Program-made: the position numbers and the translations under genes | Shown here: positions 25,182-36,110 of the stretch, piece by piece | Numbering within the stretch: position 1 is the first letter of the stretch | Layout: each line of letters starts with the position of its first letter | The notes under the pieces: model-generated | What the model was told of the DNA's origin: nothing | Databases searched by the model: none | Seen by the model: only the letters and a program-made list of their open reading frames with translations | From: Chelonoidis abingdonii | Taxonomy: Eukaryota > Chordata > Testudines > Testudinidae | NCBI RefSeq assembly: GCF_003597395.2 | Contig: NC_133782.1 | Coordinates: 10,892,152-10,956,151, forward strand | Direction: 5' to 3' | Length of the DNA: 64,000 bases

Positions 25182-25540
25182 TTAGGGTATGTCTACACTA
25201 CAGGATTATTCCGATTTTACAGAAACCGGTTTTTTAAAACATTGTATAAAGTCGAGTGCATGCGGCCACACTAAGCACATTAATTCGGCGGTGTGCGTCC
25301 ATGTACTGTCTTTAGTGTCGATTTCCCGAGCATTGCACTGTGGGCAGCTATCCCATATTTCCCGCAGTCTTCCCCCCCCCTTGGAATTCTGGGTTGAGAT
25401 CCCAGTGCCTGATGGGGCAAAAAACATTGTCGCAGGTGGTTCTGGGTACAGCCTCACCCCTCCCTCCGTGAAAGCACCAGACAACCGTTTCGCGCCTTTT
25501 TTCCTGGGTGAACGGTGCAAACGCCATAGCATAGGCAAGC

Positions 25541-26840
25541 ATGGACCCGGCTCAGCTCAAGACCGCAATCGCGGACATTGATCACCTCGCACAATTCTCG
25601 TGCCAGCGTATGCTGAATCAGGACCTGCAAAACCAAAGAGGAGGCAGCTACGGCAGTGCGGCGACGAGAGTGATGAGGACATGGACACAGAATCTCTCAA
25701 AGCGCACGGCCCTGCGCTTTGGAGATTCTACTGGTAAAGTGGGGCGGTTCTACAATTGAAACACGATTGGGACCCGGGAAACAGGCACAGACTGTTGTGG
25801 GATGTGCATAGTTGGCAGTTTTGGGACGAATGTCCAGTGCTGCGAAACTCATACATAAGGGCACTTTCATGAACTTCGTATGACTCCTTCCTACTGCCCT
25901 GAAACAACCAGAAATACCAAGATGGAGAGTAGCCTCACATTAGAATGGCGAGTGCCAATAGCTCTAGGAAGCTTGCCAACGCAGGACAGGCTACTGGGTC
26001 ATCCGGGAATACAATTTGAGTGGAAAACTCTACGGTGGGGCTGCTTTGTATGCAAGGAGCCAAAGCATCATTAACTGCTTGCCTACGAAAGATAGGACTT
26101 CTGGAAATGTGCAGGTCATAGTGGATAGTGGATGGCTTGCGTGCAAGGGATTCCCTAACTGTATGGGATGGCGATAGATGAAACCCAAGATCCGCATATC
26201 TTGGCACTGGGACACCAGTGCACCCAGACATAACCGCATGGTACTTTTGCAATGTGCTGCAAACACTGGTGGATCAACGAGGATGTTTCACCAACATCAC
26301 GTGGGTAGTCCAGGAAGGGTTATGAACGCTTGCTCTTCAAGGAACACCTTCTCTGTTATAACGCTTCCGCAAGGGCAATTCCCAGAACCAGAAAAATAAC
26401 AGTTCGGGGATGTCGAAATGTCTATATTACTCTCGGGACGACCCAAGCCTACCCCTTAAGTGGCACTTGGCTCATGGAATGTCAACAAAGCGCACCTGGG
26501 ACAGTAGTCACGTGAGCTGGTTCAATTACAGGCTGAGCGCAATGCAGATATGGTGGCAGAATTTGCATTTGGCATTGGTCAAAGCGGCACGCATGAGTCA
26601 ACTAGTTACTGACACCTCAGCCTCAGCCAAATTGCAGATGTCCCCTGTGTTGCTGCTTGCTGTGTGCTCCACAATCCCTGAGAGTAAGGGGGAACCTTTA
26701 GGCGGGTGGGGTCTGGGAGGCAAATCACCTGGCCGCTGATTATGCGCTAGCCAGAACATCAGGGCGATTAGAAGAGCACACTCAGGAACGCAGTGCGCAT
26801 GCAAGAGAACTCTGAAAACGAGTTCATCAACGGGCCAGGG
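25541..26840 (+). pseudogene. Harbinger transposase relic (copy 1)
   Basis: Starts at MDPAQLKTAIADID and follows the copy-2 protein piece by piece in changing frames: HKGTFMNFV near 25853, GDGDR/AID near 26170 (GAT at 26177), DDPSLPLKWH near 26440 and MVAEFAFG near 26550. The three acidic positions expected for DDE_Tnp_4 nucleases can still be located, but frameshifts and stops make it non-functional. In active elements this enzyme cuts and joins DNA in the nucleus. Confidence 0.8.
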
Positions 26841-26999
26841 TACAGTCTGACTGCTGTGGTTTGTTTCCCCCGATTGAACGCCCCCTTGATGACTCATTCC
26901 CTGTAAGCACCACCTTCCCGTTCCCGATTCCGCTTGCTTGTCTAAGAAATAAGGTCACTGATCATTTAAAAATCATATATTTCTATTATATTAATTATA

Positions 27000-29560
27000 A
27001 AAGAGGGAAGAACTGACAAGGTAGCCGGGTCTGGTTTGGAGGAGGAATAGGAGGGAAGGAAAAGGCCATTAGAAAATTTCAAAGTAATGACAGCTTTTTG
27101 TGGGCTGTCACAGGGGGTGGAGGGCGGGTGCACGAAGCCTGCCTTCCGACCGCTTGTCCTTAACACGTTGGTGAGGAGATATGGAACAGTGGTGGGGGGA
27201 GGTGTGGTAACAGGCGGCTGCGCGGACTCTGTGATCCCGGCTGGTTTCCTGAAGCTCCACAAAGTCGGAGGACATTGTCAGATTTGATTCAGCAGCAGCG
27301 CCCAGACGTGCACATCCGCCACGCTGATCTTCCTGCCTACACCTTGATCTTCCCTGCGCCACTCTCATCGTCGAGCATTACCCTCCTGTCCCGTACATTC
27401 ACTGGCATCTTTCCTGTATTTGATCCGACGTCCTTCCACTCATTCATATGAGCCTCTTTCATTGCGGGGTCACCTTTCCATTGATATTCTGAGACACTTT
27501 CGTCTCGCGTCTTTTTTTTCCGTGCCTTATCTGAACAGCCCTCGGGATGGAGTAGGGAGGCTTTGAAAAATTTTGGCAGCGCATGAGAGAGGGAAAAAAG
27601 GGAGAGAAGTATTTTAACAAATATACATTACAGAACAATGCTTATACTTCTTTCACGTGAACACCACTATTCACCTTACATAGCAACATGGTGGATTCAC
27701 TACAAGGGTCATTGTTGCCATTCTTAATTTGAGTGCCTGCAGTTCTGGGTTGAGATCTCACAAACGTCAGTGTCCGCGGCCATCAGAATTCAGCTGCATG
27801 AGCCATGGTAAAGCCATGTCTTTCCGGCTTTCGCAGCCTTCATAATAACAATGCCTTCATGAACAGATAGTCGAAGGTTAATGTCTCTCTTTTATACCTG
27901 TAAAGGGTTAGCAGCTCAGTAAACCTGGCTGACACCTGACCAGAGGATCATAGGGATTGTGAGGAAAGGAGGGGGGATGGTTAAATTCTCCTCGTTTTAA
28001 GATCAAAGGGTTGGATCTGGTAATTTCACCGCCAGAAAGTTGGCTGAAGGTCCCTCAAGAGCAACCCAAGTGGGGGGAAGTTGTGGGGGACAGAAGAGTG
28101 CCCCAGAACACGGGAATTCTGGGTGGTGGCAGTGTATTACGAGATCTAAGCTACTAATGAGGTAGAAGTGTCCATGCAGTCCCCCATCTTCCGCCTAAGT
28201 TTCAGAGTGGTGAAAAAATCCTTGACAGCCCCTTCCAAATACCAAGCAGATCCTGCTTCAGTGTGTGGCTTGCTCTCCTGTTAACATGCAGCAGCAGAAC
28301 CGACTCCCCAATCCAATTCTCTGGATGAATCCGCTTTACCCCTCCCCCACCGTTGGTGGTACATGAAAGATCAACTGCTAGCCAAACGCGAAAAAGCTCA
28401 GCGCCAATTCCACCCCCCCCCCACTTGGCACTGCAAGAAGATTTCTTTTAGCAACAGGCAAACAGCCCAGTAATGGCCGTTCTGTCCCTTAATAATTCCT
28501 GAATTTCACTAGGTTTACCATGAACATATCACTCTCCTGAGCATAACACCAGTAGATAAAGAACGGATGTCGCTTGAATGCCAGCAATCACGGACCATAC
28601 GCACTAGGCTATTGTTATGCAATGATACCAGAATTACTTGCTACATGCATGGGTGGTCAAGTGTCCTCCATGGCAGACGGAATAAGGCTGCCCGCTCAGA
28701 AACCTTCTGCAAAGAGCTTTTGGAGTACCTCCAGGAGAGCTTCATGAGATTCCTGGAGGATTTCCGCTCCATCCTCAGGACATTTTATAAACGTCTTTGC
28801 AATAGACGTGCATATGGCCCGCGATGATCCAAAGTCCTCAGGGCCAAATTAATAAGTTTAAAACGTTGCTTTAAACCAGGTTTTATTATTTACAAGGTGT
28901 ACAATGTACCAGAGGTCCTTCCATGTTCATTGTCTGGGCTAGTGGCTTGGGAGGCCGGAGAGTAAATTCGTCAGGTGAGAAAAAACTCCTTGGCTGTTGG
29001 ATGAGAACGGGAGTGGTGTTGGCTCCTGATAACGCTCGTCCCCTCTTCGCTCCTCCTGACTCATCGTCACCCATGCTGCAGAATCCCACCATTGGCTGAG
29101 AATTACCACCCGCCCGTGTCCCACCCTCGCGAACATGACAGGGGTGGAAACTGGTGGCAGACCCCACTAGAATTGGCATCAGCTCAGCATAGAATTGGCA
29201 TGTTTATTCGCCCTTGCCTTCGGACCTTCCGTTGCTGTCTGTAGTTTGTCTGGTAGGCTTGTTCTGAGGCTCCTTAACTTCACGTGGCACGGTTATCTGA
29301 GTCCCTGTGTGTGTCCTTCGTGTTCTATTTCTATGGCCTTGGAAATTTGTTTTTCAAATTGTGGTTTTCATTTCTTCTTTGGAACAGATGTTCTGTTAGC
29401 ACAGATCCTCTCCCATACAATCGATCAGGATCCAGTACCTCCTGATGCGTCCATGCGGGCTCTTTTTCGATTCTCAGGGGAACTGCATTGTTTACCTGTG
29501 TGATGAGCTCTGCTGGTCCCGTGCTAGTGGACTCTCTCACACGGCCCAAACAAGGATGAA
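27000..29560 (-). pseudogene. Harbinger Myb/SANT-like accessory protein relic (copy 1)
   Basis: Read on the minus strand, the frame at 29331-29549 contains EPAWTHQEVLDPDRLYGRGS followed by VLTEHLFQRRNENHNLKN, which resembles the trihelix/Myb-SANT domain of Harbinger-encoded DNA-binding proteins. Later pieces towards 27100 keep the order of the copy-2 C-terminus but are heavily frameshifted. By family knowledge this protein helps transposase reach the nucleus and bind the ends. Confidence 0.7.
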
Positions 29561-29877
29561 ATTCAAAAGTTCGCGGGGCTCTTCCTGTCTACTTGGCCAG
29601 TGCATCCAAGTTCAGATGGCTTTCCAGAGCAGTCACAATGGTGCACTGTGGGATACCGCCTGGAGGCCAATACCATTGATTTGCAGCCACACTAACCATA
29701 ATCTGACATGACAATACTGATTTCAGCGCTACTCCTCTTGTCGGGGAGGAGTTCAGAAACCGGTTTAAAGAGCCCTTTAAATCGATATAAAGTGCCTCAT
29801 TGTGTGGACCGGTGCAGGGTTAAATTGGTTTAACGCTGCTAAATTCGGTTTAAATGCATAGTGTAGACCAGGCCTTA

Positions 29878-30202
29878 GAAACCTTTTCATGGAGGATATG
29901 AGGATTTGAGCTCTTATAGAAAGTTTGTACCATACATCTAGTAATTAATTATTTTTCTTATATTCCCCTTAACTCTTCTCACCAGGGACAAAGTTTCCCT
30001 TTTAAATTGATTCAGAAGCATTAAAGAGGTATCACCTCTACGCATATATCCTATTGCCAGAGTTCGGATCACCAGAGGCACTTGCAATGGAGCCTCTTTA
30101 GTAGAAACAAGAGGGGGCTGGTGACTAGGACATTATCTGTGAGGGATCCCAGGCTTCAAAAAAAAGGGAGGTGGATTTTAGTTTTTAACTTAGTAGCAGT
30201 GG
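29878..30202. other. Gene-free stretch
   Basis: Short unique segment between two mobile elements; nothing recognised. Confidence 0.45.
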
Positions 30203-30210
30203 GTTATATT

Positions 30211-31949
30211 TAGAGACCTATAAAATTCACAATCCATTTTGGTCAATTTCACAGAGGATTTTAAAAATAGTCAATTCCAATTTCAGCCGTTTACATCAGA
30301 AATTTCAGGGTGTTGTAACCATAGGGGTCCAGTCACAAAAGTGCGTCGGGGGCGGGGATGTTTGGCAAGGCTATTGTAGGGGATTCATGGGATTGCCACC
30401 ATTACTTCTGCACTGCTGCTGGCAGGAGCGCTTCCTTCAGAGCCAAGCAGCCTGAGAGCAGCTGCTGGCTGGGCGCCCAGCTCTAAAGCCAGCACCAATG
30501 CCAGCAGCAGCGCAGATGTGAGGTAGGTTGCCAACTTTCTAATCGCAAAAAACTTAACACCCTAGTCCTGCCCCTTCCCCGAGGTCCTGCCCCCTGCTCC
30601 CTATATTCCCCCACCCTCACTCACTTGCAGGGGGCTGGAGTGCAGGAGGGGGCCAGAAATGAGGAGACCAGGGTGCGGGAGAGTGCTCTGGGCTGGGACA
30701 GGGAGTTGGGGTGCAGGAGGGATGAGGGCTCTGGGGTGGGGCCACAGATGAGGGGTTTGGCGTACAGGAATGGGCTCCAGGTTGGGGGGATGGGGCCAAA
30801 GGATTTGGAGTGTGGGAGGGAGCTGCGAATTGGAATGCAGGGGGGTGATGGCTCTGGGTGCGGGCTCTGGCATGCAGGAGGGGGCTTGTTTGGGGGGGCT
30901 CAGGGCTGGGGTGCACGAGGGGGTATGGGCTTTGGGCTGAGAGCTCTGAGGTGGGACCAGGGATGAGGGGTTTGTGGGGGGCTGAGGGCTGGGGGTTAGG
31001 GTGTGGGCTTACCTCAGGTGGCTCACAGTCAGTGGCGCAGCGGGACTAAGGCAGACTGCCTGCCTGTCCTGGCTCCACACTGCGCCCTGGAAGCAGCCAG
31101 CAGGTCCAGCTCCTAGGCAGCGGGGGAAGCAGCCTCTGCAGTGCACACTGCTCTTGGCTGCAGGCACTGCCTCCCCCCAGCTCCCATTGGCCGGGAACCA
31201 ACCAATGGGAGTGCAGAGCCCCTTGGTCCCCCCCTCCTAGGAGCTGGCCATTTCCAGGGTGTAGTGCAGTGCCCCAGGACAGGTAGGGACTAGCCAGCCT
31301 TAATGCCACAGCACCGCCAACTGGACTTTTAATGACCTGGTTGCTGGTGCTGATCGGAGCCACCAGGGTCCCTTTTCAATTGAGTGTTCAGGTAAAAAAC
31401 CAGACACTTGGTAACTCTAAAGCGAGGGTTGTGGGGTATGGGTCACCATACGTCCAGGTTTTTCCCAGTCACCTCCCGCCCAGTTGGGGGCTGACAGCTG
31501 GACCCGTAGCCTGTGTGTGGGCCTGACCACTGGAGCCGCAGCCTCTCTGGATGGGGAGGGGGTGACAGCTTGAGTCGCAGCCTCCCGCTTGAGTCAGTGG
31601 CTGACAGGTGGAGTCCCAGCCTCCTGGCCGGGTTGGAGACCAACAACCACCCTCACTTCTGTGCTGCCTACAGAGCTGGGCTCCCACTTAGCAGCCGCAG
31701 AGCTTTCTGAATCTGAAAGAAGTTCCCAGAGGTGGATTTGACCTGGCTCTGGAAGTGGCCCCTGCAGGGGAACAGAAAGTCCCGTCCTTCCCCAGATCGG
31801 GCCGTGACTAGTAGCTGGAGCCTGGCACACAGTAGAACTTAGGCACCCCCAGCCCTGCCCCTGCCCTACAATAGCCAGATATCACAACTGAGATCAGATT
31901 TCATGGCCCATGATGCATTTTTCACAGCCATGAATTTGCTAGGGCCCTA
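30211..31949. mobile_element. Outer hAT-type element split by an inner insertion
   Basis: Left end TAGAGACCTATAAAATTCAC and right end TGAATTTGCTAGGGCCCTA are inverted. Flanks GTTATATT (30203-30210) and GTCATATT (31950-31957) form an 8-bp duplication with one change. The interior has the CTGCTGCTGGCAGGAGCGC/GGGCGCCCAGCTCT text known from this family, and after the insertion a G-rich array (31485-31625) of imperfect GACAGCTGGAGTCGCAGCC units. Confidence 0.75.
30524..31419. mobile_element. Inner hAT-type GC-rich element nested in 30211-31949
   Basis: Left end TAGGTTGCCAACTTTCTAAT, right end CACTTGGTAACTCTA. Flanks ATGTGAGG and AAGCGAGG are a degenerate 8-bp duplication. The interior carries the G-rich repeats GGGGTTTGGCGTACAGGA etc. 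and CTCCCATTGGCCGGGAACC. Long open frames here are not genes. Confidence 0.7.
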
Positions 31950-31957
31950 GTCATATT

Positions 31958-32382
31958 AAATTGTATTGCTGCACTTAAGATGCATTATTAAATTATGACA
32001 TGAACAGCTATGAAATATAGAGAGATGCCTTTTATAGCATTCGTGTAAATAGAAATAAATAAGAAAGAGACTGAGTTTTATTTTATTAAAATTTTGCTTC
32101 AAAGAGTGGGTTAGTATTGGATCCATGTTCCCAAACAGCTAAATCTTGCAATTGATTTAAATACTTAACATTAGGGCAGCTGCCGTGATGAATGTTGCCA
32201 TAACAACACAACTGCAGTGATGTCCATGATGATACAGAGGACCGTTTCTATGGTAATGGAATGTCTTAACCTCAAGGATGCATACAAGCCCACTACAAAA
32301 AATGGGAACTGACACTCTAGGTTGAGGGAAGTTTCTTCCTTGTACTGCCCATCTACATCCATTAGCTGTCTCTTGTCGTATA
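31958..32382. other. Gene-free stretch
   Basis: Contains two diverged X-box-like texts (GTTGCCATAACAAC at 32194 and GTTTCTATGGTAATGG at 32245). No exon or clear element was recognised. Confidence 0.4.
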
Positions 32383-32520
32383 CTTAGATGGTAAACACTT
32401 CGGGGCAGGGACCTTCTTTTTGTTCAGTGTTTGTATAGCACCTAGCATAATGGGGTCTTGGTGCATTACTAGGGCTGCTAGGGAGCCTTAGCAATACAAA
32501 TAAATAATCATAATTAATAA
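32383..32520 (+). mobile_element. L2-like LINE/SINE 3' tail
   Basis: GTAAACACTTCGGGGCAGGG, ACCTTCTTTTTGTTCAGTG, TATAGCACCTAGCATAATGG, then an AT-rich AATAAATAATCATAATTAAT tail. This is the sense orientation of the tail found antisense at 8350 and 4293. Confidence 0.6.
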
Positions 32521-33078
32521 TATAAATGGGACAGTCAGTTTACAAAACAGAAATACAGGGGCTAGATTTTGTTCCTAATTACAGAAGTGTAAACTCAGAG
32601 ATTTACTGGTGTCAATAAGATTAGAATCAGGCATAATAGTGTGATTCTGATCTTATCAAACTTTTACCTCAGTGAAATTCTACTTACTGCAAAGGAATTA
32701 TTTCAGAGGTGTGAAATCAGAAGCAGGTAGTCAGTCTAATTTTAGTTTATCCAAAGGATTACTGGAGATTTATAAAAAGTAGTTAAGAGTTGAAACAGTG
32801 GGATAAAAGGTAAGGGAGCAACAGAGAGTGACCTGAGGAACTCTAAAGGCAGACATTAGACTAGGAAAGAATTATCAATAAAGAAAAGCAATTTGGATTC
32901 TCTTCCAGAACAGCAGGAGGAACGGAAGTTTGGGGGTAGGGGTGGGGGAGATGTTCTTATTTTGCAACGCTTTTTGCCAGTTATCATATAAAATTAGACC
33001 ATTCTAAAACTTTCCACCAGGAATTTCAAAGCAAATTACAAAACATTAACTAACATTTAAAAAATTAAATACTTTAAT

Positions 33079-33866
33079 TAACATAAGTAAGGCTTTTGAT
33101 ACCATCTTATATGACCTTGTCATAAACAAACTACAAAAATATAGCCTAGATTAACCTACTGTAGGGTGGGTGTGCAACTGGTTGGGAAAGCGTTTTCAGA
33201 GCGTCATTATCAATGGTTCACAATCAATCTGGAAGAGCATATCAAGTGAGGTCCCACATGGATCTGACCTGGGTCCGGTTCTATTCAGTATCTTCAGAAA
33301 TGATTTGGATAACGGCATAAAGAGTACACTTACAAAGTTTACAAACAATACCAATCTGGGAGAGGTTGCAAGCACTTTGGAGGACAGCATTAGAATTCAA
33401 AATGATCTTGACAAACTGGAGAAATGGTCTGAAATAAACAGGATGAAATTCAATAAGGACAAATGCAAAGTACTACACGTAGGAACGAATAATCAATTGC
33501 ACAAATACAAAATGGGAAACAACTGCCTAGGAAGGAATACTGCAGAAAAGGCTGTGGGAGTTATTTTGGATCTCAAACTAAATATGAGTCAACAACATAA
33601 CACTGTTGCAAAAAAGCAAACATAATTCTGGGATGTATTACCAGCAGTGTTTAAGCAAGACCTCAGAGGTCATTTTTCCACTTTATTCAGCACTGCTTAT
33701 GCTCCAGTTGAGACCTCATGTGCAGTGCTGGGCACCACACTTCAGGAAAGATGTGGACAAATTGGAGAAAGTCCAGAGGAAAGCAATAAAAATGATTAAA
33801 GGTCTAGAAAGAAAAATTCACATTTTCATAATTCCTAAAACATTGCAGTATCAGGTAGTGTGCTAG
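33079..33866 (+). pseudogene. CR1-like LINE reverse transcriptase relic
   Basis: Frame 33170-33625 aligns by eye to the CR1 RT domain: SSEVPHGSDLGPVLFSIF, then NDLDNGI, KFTNNTNLG, LDKLEKWSEINRMKFNKDKC and KAVGVILDLKLNMSQ. The next frame, from 33606, continues with VQCWAPHFRKDVDKLEKVQR. Where the family has the catalytic FADD box the sequence reads FTNN (33338-33349), so both catalytic aspartates are gone. A stop upstream (LD*PTVGW) and the frameshift near 33600 confirm a dead copy. Confidence 0.85.
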
Positions 33867-35479
33867 TCATTCATCTCAGTTTGAGCAGGACAGTGCTGAA
33901 TTCAGAGAGATCTACTAATCTGTAAGTAGCCTTTATTCAGATAGTTAAATAGATATAAATCAAAGTCAGCTGGGTGACTTGTCAAGCAGCATATCATATG
34001 TTACATGAGAACTCCATATAAAAGCTACCATTCTGGAAGTTTCACAAAAGTGATTTTTTAATCAGTAAAGCGAACACTGTTTTGCATTAGTTTAGTACCC
34101 TCTAGTATGAACAATTAAACGGGTACAATTCTGTCAACTGTATAAGAGCTTAATTATCCCATCTGCTTTTGTATCCAAAAAAATGTATGTGTCTGTACAC
34201 TAGGAAAGGAAAAATGAAACAGAAAACAAGTCATAATGACAGGACAGGTGAAAACCCTTGACTCATTTAGATAAGAAATCCTTCAAGTAATGATCATCTG
34301 TGTAACTATAAAGAGAAGCCTACATATTCTCCCCACAAAATACTAGCTAGTAGTAGTTGTAATTGGAATGTTCCAAAGTTGGAGAGAGAAGGTCAACTGC
34401 AGTTGAGATGTGGAGAAGAGTAGCAGGTAGAGATGCCAGTCAGTCAGAATGAATCAGTGGCCAAATCACAAGTACCCAGACACATCTTCAAAGCGGTGTG
34501 AAGGCAAAAACCACTCTAAGATACCTCAATTATGAAACCAATCATCACCTGCTCTCCTAAAGCCAACAGTCACTCATCAATATTCTTGTAATCATTTAAC
34601 AGGACCTATGTCTGTCTTACTGTACTTGCAAAGATCTTCCAGTTTATCTTAAAATCTCTTTTGACTCGTTAATGTAACACCTTTAGTCTCCTAAAGTAAA
34701 CAAAAATTGTATTTAAATCTAGTCTAGAAACAATAATAAAAATAATAAACAAAATCCAACAAAAGTAGATTTGTACTCTGGGAAAGGATCAAGTGTTAAT
34801 TTTGAACTAGAATTGTAAGGACTTCCTTTCATCCCTTACATTCTTTTTGCCCATCAGGCGGTATTCCAGCACTTGCTGTTAGAAGTGTTTACTTCCCTAT
34901 AGCACACAGCTTTGTAATCTCAAACCACTATCATCAAACTAATATATTTATACTTTATTTTCCATGCCAAACTATTTTACAGAAATCATTCACTCACCAT
35001 AGAAATACAACCCCCTCTGGGGTTCAGTGTGACAATTCCAGTTGGATGCAATAATTTAAGACAGGCAGTGAACAAATTAGGTTGGCATATGTAATTAGCT
35101 AAAATGGAATCCGATCTGGGCACTGGCATTGACTCCACAACTCTTATGAAAAGTGTCTTAAATGACAATATCAGGGACTCTGGTTTCGGTCTTACACTAA
35201 GGATGGTGCACAGACATTGTGCACATCCAGAATGATGTCATGCCTATCTCAAGAGGCATAAACCCACCCCAAGCCCCACAGACTGAGGTTCTCTACAACT
35301 GAGGCAGGGATTCCTCCAGCCTCATTTTATCCAGGACACCTAAGTCCTGCACTAAAGGCTGATCCCTCCCATCCAGCAGTAAACAGCACCAGGTCCCCGT
35401 GGGCGGGCACAATCACGCAGGGATCACGTCATTTCTCGGTAAATCCCACTGTTCCCTGTATTACTCCACTGAATGAGCC
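33867..35479. other. Gene-free stretch upstream of the promoter
   Basis: AT-rich until about 35180, then gradually GC-richer towards the CpG island. No exon or repeat was recognised with confidence. Confidence 0.5.
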
Positions 35480-36110
35480 ACGAACTGCACATGGCTGAAG
35501 GGTTGGGGAGTAATTCTGGGCTGCCTGTCGTCCCCCGCTCCCCTAACCCCCACTCCCCGCACGGACGCGCATCCCTCGCTACTGTGAAATGAAGAGGCGT
35601 CGCCACAAAACGCCTCACCTTGCGAGCCTCGCAACATGGCGTCGGGCGGCATTACGCCGTCACAGAGCTCAACGCGGTCGCACAAGATGGCGGCGGGCGG
35701 GATGACGCACGCGCAGAGTTCATCACACGGAATTAGGTCCTCCAGGGAGGGGAGGCGGCGTTGCAACGCGCCTCATTTCCAGACCCACACAAGATGGCGA
35801 CGGGATGTCTAGCTCGTGCGCGGAACGCTCCGAAGAAGAGGGCATGTATCGCGCATGCGCAGTGCGCCTCACACGCGCGTGCGGGAGGCCCCCTTGTGAG
35901 GGAAGGGGGAGTCGAGGCTGTGTGGCCCATCCAAGATGGCGGCGCGGCTCCTGACCTTGATCCACCTGTGCTGTTTCCTCTGGGCCTCCTTCTCACTCTC
36001 TCAGAACGTAGGCATGCCCCACTCCCTCCGCAGGGAGAGCGAGAACACCTACGGCGGCCGCTGGAAGTACCTGACTTTCATCAACCAGGTGCCGGCAGGC
36101 CTGAGCGGGG
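35480..36110 (+). promoter_or_regulatory. CpG island promoter with YY1-type and NRF1-type motifs
   Basis: This is the only clearly CpG-rich, unmethylated-looking stretch beside the gene. AAGATGGCG occurs at 35685, 35792 and 35934, with a fourth variant (ACATGGCGTCGG) at 35635; these match the YY1 motif common in housekeeping promoters. The last one contains the start codon. GCGCATGCGC at 35851-35860 is a near-consensus NRF1 site, and TGACGCA at 35703 is CRE-like. There is no obvious TATA box. The copies at 35636 and 35687 lie in an imperfect tandem repeat with a 51-bp offset. Proteins bound are inferred from motif only. Confidence 0.8.
35936..36088 (+). CDS. Exon 1 (coding part) of the AIG1/ADTRP-family gene
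   Basis: Encodes residues 1-51: a hydrophobic first segment followed by the family motif [14 protein letters not shown], which contains the presumed catalytic Thr47. It ends CAG|GTGCCG in phase 0. A longer open frame (35761-36300) overlaps in another register but does not resemble the family. The 5' UTR limit is not visible. Confidence 0.93.

Larger units (their letters stand above)
25185..29874 (+). mobile_element. Harbinger DNA transposon, copy 1 (4.7 kb, two-gene, decayed)
   Basis: Left end GGGTATGTCTACACTAC, right end TAGTGTAGACCAGGCC, flanked by TTA (25182-25184 and 29875-29877), the 3-bp duplication of the PIF/Harbinger superfamily. It has the two-gene layout of the family: a DDE nuclease on the + strand in the left third and a Myb/SANT-like protein on the - strand towards the right. 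Both genes are broken by many small indels. No host gene lies inside. Confidence 0.9.

Noticed and set aside
30601..31363. Proline- and glycine-rich frames on both strands
   Set aside because: Products of the GC-rich nested hAT element, not genes.
32190..32262. Two X-box-like motifs as an enhancer of the gene
   Set aside because: Both deviate from the RFX consensus and lie 3.7 kb upstream with no other support.
35461..35766. Divergent gene on the minus strand from the same CpG island
   Set aside because: Antisense frames exist only because of GC richness; no exon-like match or splice donor could be supported. Bidirectional transcription remains possible but is not shown.
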